Origin: CAYLGY01 sp964383325
GTDB lineage: Bacteria > Pseudomonadota > Alphaproteobacteria > Rhizobiales > Rhizobiaceae
Length of the DNA: 10,637 bases
Reading direction: 5' to 3'
Assembly: GCA_964383325.1 (NCBI GenBank)
Contig: CAYLGY010000087.1
Location: 1-10,637, forward strand
Shown piece after piece: positions 6,777 to 10,637 of this stretch (its first letter is position 1; every line of letters begins with the position of its first letter). Below the pieces are notes generated by a model. That model ran no database searches and was not told where the DNA came from. It was given only the letters and a program-made list of their open reading frames with translations. A program made the translations under genes and the position numbers.

Positions 6777-8468
6777 ATGCGAACAAATGAAGGCATCATA
6801 AGCACGTTTCTCGAAGCGGGCATAACTCGCGGCTTCACCCTGCCAGGGCTGGGGATTACGTGGTCGCTGCCCGCCTTTCATGAACGGCGGAACGAATTCG
6901 ACCTGGTTCTGGCAAGGACCGAGCAATCGGCGTCGATCATGGCCCAGGTTGAAGGAAAGTTGACCGGCAAACCCGGTCTTCTGATGGCCCAGGGGCCATT
7001 TGCAACCACTACCGGCGCATTCGGAGTGCTGGAAGCCTACTTCTCGTCATCCCCCATGCTGATTCTCACGGATACTTCCTGCTATGACGGGTTCGGACAA
7101 TATGGCGTCTATCAGACAATGACGGGAGACTACGGAGCAGCCGACGCATTTGCCGTGCTGAAGACAATGACCAAATACGCAACCTACGCGACCACTCCGG
7201 GCGAAGCGATTTATGGGGCCCAGCTGGCCGTTAAGCACGCTTCCACTCCACGATACGGGCCTGCTGCCATCGTCATGCGCTCCAACATCATCCGTCAGGA
7301 AGTGCCGCAGGAGATGCGTGCGCGATTGTATCCAACCGAAGGCTACCTCCGTCATACACCGTCTCGCGTGGACCCTGATGCCTTTGCGCGGGTGGCGGCA
7401 CTTCTCGAAACGGCAGAACAACCGGTGATGATTGTGGGGAATGGCGTCTATGGAACTCGTTGCGGTCAGGAACTCCAGAAATTTGCGGAAAGCAACGGCA
7501 TCGCTATCGCGTCAAGCTACCATGGCAAGGGAACGATCGACGAAACCAGCCGGATCGCTGTTGGCATGATGGGGACGTGGGGCACAAGATCCGCCAACCG
7601 TATGGTGCAGGCCGCAGATCTGGTCCTGGTAATGGGTTGTAGTCTGGGACCAGAATACACTCGTTTCCGTGATGAGAAGATGATACGCCCCGGCGAACAG
7701 ACCATCGTGCAGATCGATCAGGATCCGCTTCATGCCGGCTGGGTGGTGCCCGTCGATATCGCAGTCACTGGAGATGTGTCCGAAGTCGCACGCGCGCTCG
7801 GAAAGCTACCGCCGCATGATGTTGATCTCGTTAACCGCCGCACGGCTGCAATCACCCGCATCAAGGAGCAGAACAGCTATGGTGTGCTTCCCAGCTTCAC
7901 CACTCCCCGTGGCACTGTGCATTATTCCGATATTCTGCGCGGAATGCAGGCATTTCTGACGCCGAATGACCTGATCACGCTCGACGCTGGAAGCAATCGC
8001 ATCTGGTTCACTTCCTGTCTTCCGCTACGCACACCCAACCAGTTGATCGCGCCAGGTGGCATCGGCGGTATGGGGTGGTCTACCCCTGCAGCTACCGCAG
8101 CGAAGATCGTCGCGCCAGAAAGACGCGTAACGGGGGTTATCGGCGACGGCGGTTTTGTGATGACCATGGACGCCGTCGCGACTGCAGCGGAGCGCGGCAT
8201 CGATGTAGTCTATGTTGTGGCCAATAATGCGGGCCTCGGAATGGTCCGCGATAATCTGGGAAACCAACGCATCGGAGTGGATTTCGCCAATCATGATTTT
8301 GCCAAGGTTGCCGAAGGTCTAGGCGGTCGCGGCCTGACCGTGACCGAACCAGACCAGATTACGGACGCTCTGGTCGAGGCGCATGCACTGGGCGGGCCGG
8401 TTCTCATCGACGTCAAGGTCGACCCTGCGGCCAGTCACCGCGATTGTTCCGATTACGAACCCTTGTAG
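6777..8468 (+). CDS. Thiamine-diphosphate-dependent enzyme, acetolactate synthase-like, unknown substrate
   Basis: A 563-residue enzyme with the three-domain layout of the acetolactate synthase/benzoylformate decarboxylase superfamily. The Pyr domain (about 1-175) contains the catalytic Glu49 in LARTEQSAS, which activates the cofactor. The central domain is at about 195-345 (PVMIVGNGVYG, then DLVLVMGCSLGPEY). The PP domain (about 375-550) carries the GDG...NN motif: G456-D457-G458 to N483-N484, binding Mg2+ and diphosphate. The usual HEQ of acetolactate synthases is TEQ. No regulatory subunit gene is adjacent, and the position in a transport/catabolic operon argues against a branched-chain biosynthetic role. 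It probably cleaves or decarboxylates an alpha-keto acid or alpha-diketone intermediate, or performs a carboligation; which one is not decidable. The start at ATG 6777 has AAGGAA 6 nt upstream. Confidence 0.88.
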   Translation: MRTNEGIISTFLEAGITRGFTLPGLGITWSLPAFHERRNEFDLVLARTEQSASIMAQVEGKLTGKPGLLMAQGPFATTTGAFGVLEAYFSSSPMLILTDTSCYDGFGQYGVYQTMTGDYGAADAFAVLKTMTKYATYATTPGEAIYGAQLAVKHASTPRYGPAAIVMRSNIIRQEVPQEMRARLYPTEGYLRHTPSRVDPDAFARVAALLETAEQPVMIVGNGVYGTRCGQELQKFAESNGIAIASSYHGKGTIDETSRIAVGMMGTWGTRSANRMVQAADLVLVMGCSLGPEYTRFRDEKMIRPGEQTIVQIDQDPLHAGWVVPVDIAVTGDVSEVARALGKLPPHDVDLVNRRTAAITRIKEQNSYGVLPSFTTPRGTVHYSDILRGMQAFLTPNDLITLDAGSNRIWFTSCLPLRTPNQLIAPGGIGGMGWSTPAATAAKIVAPERRVTGVIGDGGFVMTMDAVATAAERGIDVVYVVANNAGLGMVRDNLGNQRIGVDFANHDFAKVAEGLGGRGLTVTEPDQITDALVEAHALGGPVLIDVKVDPAASHRDCSDYEPL

Positions 8469-8478
8469 CAGGCCCGCC

Positions 8479-9246
8479 ATGAAACGTTTCGAAGGTCGAA
8501 TGATCCTTGTTTCAGGGGCAGCTGATGGGCTGGGACTGGGCATTGCCGATCGCTTTGGAGCAGAAGGCGCCCAGGTGCTGGTGCTGGACAAAAGCCCGGA
8601 AGCCATAGCGGCTGCGACCGCACGCAGTGCTGCTCCGGGCCTGAGTTTCGAGTGTGTCGATCTCATGGATGAGGACCAGCTAACCCGGTGCGTCACCGCG
8701 CTTCATGCCAAAGGGCTGAGTTTCGATACACTGGTCAACAATGCAGGCGGATCGCTGCACACGCCACGAAATTTTCTGGAACAAACCGGCGCGCATTGGG
8801 AGATGGTGTTCGCGCTGAACGTCACTGCCGCCGTGCGCCTCACACAGCTCTTACTACCCAGCATGGTCAAAACCGGATTCGGACGCATCGTTAATCTTGG
8901 TTCAAAGGCTGGACGGTACGGTAGCCTGTTTACCGGCGCGAATTATGTAGCAGCCAAAGGGGCGGTCCAATCCATGACATTGCAACTGGCGCAAGAATTC
9001 GGACCCAGCGGCATTACATGCAATGCAGTCTGCCCCGGCGCGATCATGACCCCAAGGGTAGAAAGCCTCCTGATGGAACGCATGACACCGGAGCAACGCG
9101 CAGCGGTTCTGACCAGCATCCCGATGCGCCGGCACGGCACGATCGAAGACATAGCATCCACAGTGGCTTTTCTTGCCTCCGAGGAGGCAGGATTTATTAC
9201 TGGACAATTGATCGATGTGAATGGCGGACAGGGGATGGCATCATGA
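8479..9246 (+). CDS. Classical short-chain dehydrogenase/reductase (SDR)
   Basis: A 255-residue NAD(P)-dependent oxidoreductase of classical SDR length. The Rossmann cofactor motif is SGAADGLGLG (12-21) and Asp37 at the end of beta-strand 2 suggests NAD rather than NADP. NNAG is at 87-90. The catalytic set is Ser142 (NLGSKAG), Tyr156 and Lys160 (YVAAK), followed by the PG motif CPGAIMTPRV (185-194). ATG 8479 lies 10 nt after the ThDP gene stop. The same frame is open further upstream to 8383, but that extension overlaps the ThDP gene and lies before the Rossmann fold. It most likely oxidises a secondary alcohol of the imported compound or a pathway intermediate. The stop overlaps the next start as ATGA, so the two dehydrogenases are translationally coupled. 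Confidence 0.92.
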   Translation: MKRFEGRMILVSGAADGLGLGIADRFGAEGAQVLVLDKSPEAIAAATARSAAPGLSFECVDLMDEDQLTRCVTALHAKGLSFDTLVNNAGGSLHTPRNFLEQTGAHWEMVFALNVTAAVRLTQLLLPSMVKTGFGRIVNLGSKAGRYGSLFTGANYVAAKGAVQSMTLQLAQEFGPSGITCNAVCPGAIMTPRVESLLMERMTPEQRAAVLTSIPMRRHGTIEDIASTVAFLASEEAGFITGQLIDVNGGQGMAS

Positions 9247-10154
9247 CAATCATTTCCCGGATTGGCCCTGTCCTTGTAACTGGTGGTAACGGCTTCCTCG
9301 GAAAGGCGCTTTGCAAGGCCCTTGCAGAAGGTGGAGAAACGGTCATTTCAGCCGACATTGCCGCGCCCATGACAAGACAGCCTGACATCATCTATGAACA
9401 TTGCGACATTCTGGATCGAGAAGCCCTTTTCGCAGTAACCCGGCGGCATGAGATTCGCGCTATTGCTCATCTTGCGGCGGCTGTCATTCCTGCCTGCCGG
9501 GCAGATCCAGTTGCCGGCGCTAACATCAATATTATCGGTCACCTGAATCTCCTGGAGGTTGCACGATGCCTCTCGGTGCCGAGGTTTCTCTACACGAGCT
9601 CCATCGCTGCCAAGCCCCGTGGTGCGCTGGATTCTCCTGTGAATCTCTATGGAGCCTACAAGCGGTGTTGCGAAGATATTTCGAGGATCTACTATCTGGA
9701 TCACGGACAAGCCTCGATCGGATTGCGTCCGAATGTGGTCTATGGACCTGGCAGGGAACATGGGGAAACAGCTGCCATCACGCTTGCGATCAAAGCAGCC
9801 GCGCAAGGGAACGCTTTTACGATGCCGTTCGGCGGCGCACTCTGCATGCAGCATGTGGACGAGGTAACCGATATCATGATGCGTTGCCTGCGGGCCGATT
9901 ATGACGGTGTGCTGGTTTCAGACATGACCACCGAGACGCAGACGATAAATGAGCTGGTTTCACTGATCTGGAAAATCGCACCCGGCGCGCAAATCAGCCC
10001 GGCCGAAGTGGAAAGGCCGGCGCCCCCCTTGCTGGACAATACCAACCTCAAAGCGATCATTGGCGACTGGCGCCGGATTTCCCTCGAAGAAGGCGTGGAA
10101 GCGACGCTTCGCTATTATCGGTCGCATATCCTTCCTGGATCGAGCTGCGCATGA
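9243..10154 (+). CDS. Extended SDR: NAD-dependent epimerase/dehydratase-family protein
   Basis: A 303-residue extended SDR. The cofactor site is TGGNGFLG (13-20), Asp38 lies at the end of beta-strand 2, and HLAA is at 76-79. The catalytic motif is Y136-GAY-K140, with Ser119/Ser120 in LYTSS as the likely partner; RPNVVYGPG (162-170) is the family's substrate-region signature. I chose ATG 9243, which overlaps the previous stop as ATGA. The longer frame from 9018 lies within the upstream gene and is not plausible. Family members act on sugars and sugar-like alcohols: nucleotide-sugar epimerases, dehydratases, uronate dehydrogenases. In a TRAP/lactonase operon a uronate-dehydrogenase-like role (hemiacetal to lactone, NAD+) is attractive. 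However, the protein is about 35 residues longer than typical uronate dehydrogenases, so this is only a hypothesis. Confidence 0.88.
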   Translation: MTIISRIGPVLVTGGNGFLGKALCKALAEGGETVISADIAAPMTRQPDIIYEHCDILDREALFAVTRRHEIRAIAHLAAAVIPACRADPVAGANINIIGHLNLLEVARCLSVPRFLYTSSIAAKPRGALDSPVNLYGAYKRCCEDISRIYYLDHGQASIGLRPNVVYGPGREHGETAAITLAIKAAAQGNAFTMPFGGALCMQHVDEVTDIMMRCLRADYDGVLVSDMTTETQTINELVSLIWKIAPGAQISPAEVERPAPPLLDNTNLKAIIGDWRRISLEEGVEATLRYYRSHILPGSSCA

Positions 10155-10637
10155 AAATCTGGCACTGCTCAAGATCCAGGCAATATGCATCGGACGTTTG
10201 CGGGATCCAGTTACACCAGCCGGTTGGCTGCAACGTCAATCCGCACCGCCCAGATGGTGCCTCCCAAGCCATCCTCCCATGTCCGGGGCGGTCACCAGAG
10301 CGATCGCAGCACGCAGTTGATGGCGCCCCACGATAGTGTTGGGATGCTTCTAATCTGGTGGGAAGGGTCGTGCCGCCTTGTACGTTGAACGGAAAAATTA
10401 GAAAGTCTAAAGCGCAGCATTTTATTTGTTATACGCATCATTGCGCTTACAGTTTCTTTCATTAAATTCTTTGCCGAACTGTTTATTACATTACATCTGA
10501 CAGCGTCATTCCCTGAACATCCCGCGAGTGAATAGGGTTCCATTGGATTTCCCGAGCAATGCATTTTCAGGTTGAGTGAACCTGACCTGCCACTGAACTT
10601 TCATCCAGCCGCGACCGGAGCCCGGTTGGTGTTTACG
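10155..10637. other. Operon downstream region, no convincing gene
   Basis: No frame here has a recognisable domain. A 61-codon frame begins at ATG 10151, overlapping the previous stop as ATGA, but its Cys/Pro-rich sequence looks like non-coding DNA or a gene remnant. Two small perfect hairpins are visible: CAGCC-GGTT-GGCTG (10217-10230) and TTAGA-AAG-TCTAA (10398-10410). Neither has the T-run of an intrinsic terminator. From about 10390 to 10500 the DNA is clearly AT-rich and contains ATTACATTAC (10485-10494). The last about 60 bases, from TGAACCTG at 10577, resemble the end of an insertion sequence. Confidence 0.45.
10577..10637 (+). mobile_element. Possible terminal end of a second insertion sequence
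   Basis: TGAACCTGACC...CTGAACTTTCATCC starts with TG and has the look of IS3-family terminal inverted repeats that I remember only loosely. No transposase is visible before the window ends, so the call is tentative. If right, the operon would be flanked on both sides by insertion sequences. Confidence 0.2.

Noticed and set aside
5783..6790. Two long plus-strand frames (170 and 160 codons) within dctM
   Set aside because: They are +1/+2 shadows of a motif-complete DctM and give Arg/His-rich sequence of low plausibility.
9348..9854. A 168-codon minus-strand frame
   Set aside because: Antisense to the extended SDR gene, whose cofactor and catalytic motifs are intact.
10217..10230. Hairpin CAGCC-GGTT-GGCTG as an operon terminator
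   Set aside because: The stem is only 5 bp and no T-run follows.
1..10637. CRISPR array, tRNA or rRNA gene
   Set aside because: No regularly spaced repeats, cloverleaf with CCA-type end, or ribosomal RNA sequence was seen on either strand by eye.

Overview
The window looks like an accessory or catabolic island of a Gram-negative alphaproteobacterium. The coding DNA is moderately GC-rich, the genes use Shine-Dalgarno sites, and the cluster is a tripartite TRAP transporter next to soluble dehydrogenases. The left-edge insertion sequence is of a kind I associate with Rhodobacterales and Sphingomonadales. The genus cannot be fixed from this sequence, and nothing shows whether it is chromosome or plasmid.

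Left part (1 to about 1800). A cut-off IS3-family element occupies 1 to about 659/664 on the minus strand. It has a complete OrfA, the start of OrfB, and an A_AAA_AAG slippery heptamer joining the two frames. To its right lies about 1.1 kb without an intact gene. This holds a cluster of TGTGTCA words (945-1270) and, on the minus strand (1268-1762), what reads as a small protein gene broken by two single-base frameshifts.

Central part (1802-10154). A LysR-type regulator (minus strand) is divergent from a long plus-strand operon. In order the operon encodes an SMP-30/gluconolactonase-type lactonase, the three TRAP subunits (DctP, DctQ, DctM), a thiamine-diphosphate (ThDP) enzyme of the acetolactate synthase-like superfamily, a classical short-chain dehydrogenase (SDR) and an extended SDR of the NAD-dependent epimerase/dehydratase type. 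Junctions from dctQ onward are very tight: a GTGA overlap, then gaps of 15 and 10 nt, then an ATGA overlap. A strong hairpin lies between dctP and dctQ.

The genes read as one uptake-and-catabolism unit. DctP captures an organic acid (a sugar acid or similar hydroxy acid) in the periplasm and DctQM import it. The SDRs could oxidise hydroxyls or a hemiacetal, the lactonase could open a lactone, and the ThDP enzyme could cleave or decarboxylate an alpha-keto acid or diketone intermediate. LysR is the likely local regulator. The substrate is not readable from sequence, and I do not recognise this exact combination as a named pathway.

Right part (10155-10637) has no convincing gene. It becomes AT-rich after about 10390 and may run into the end of another mobile element near 10577.
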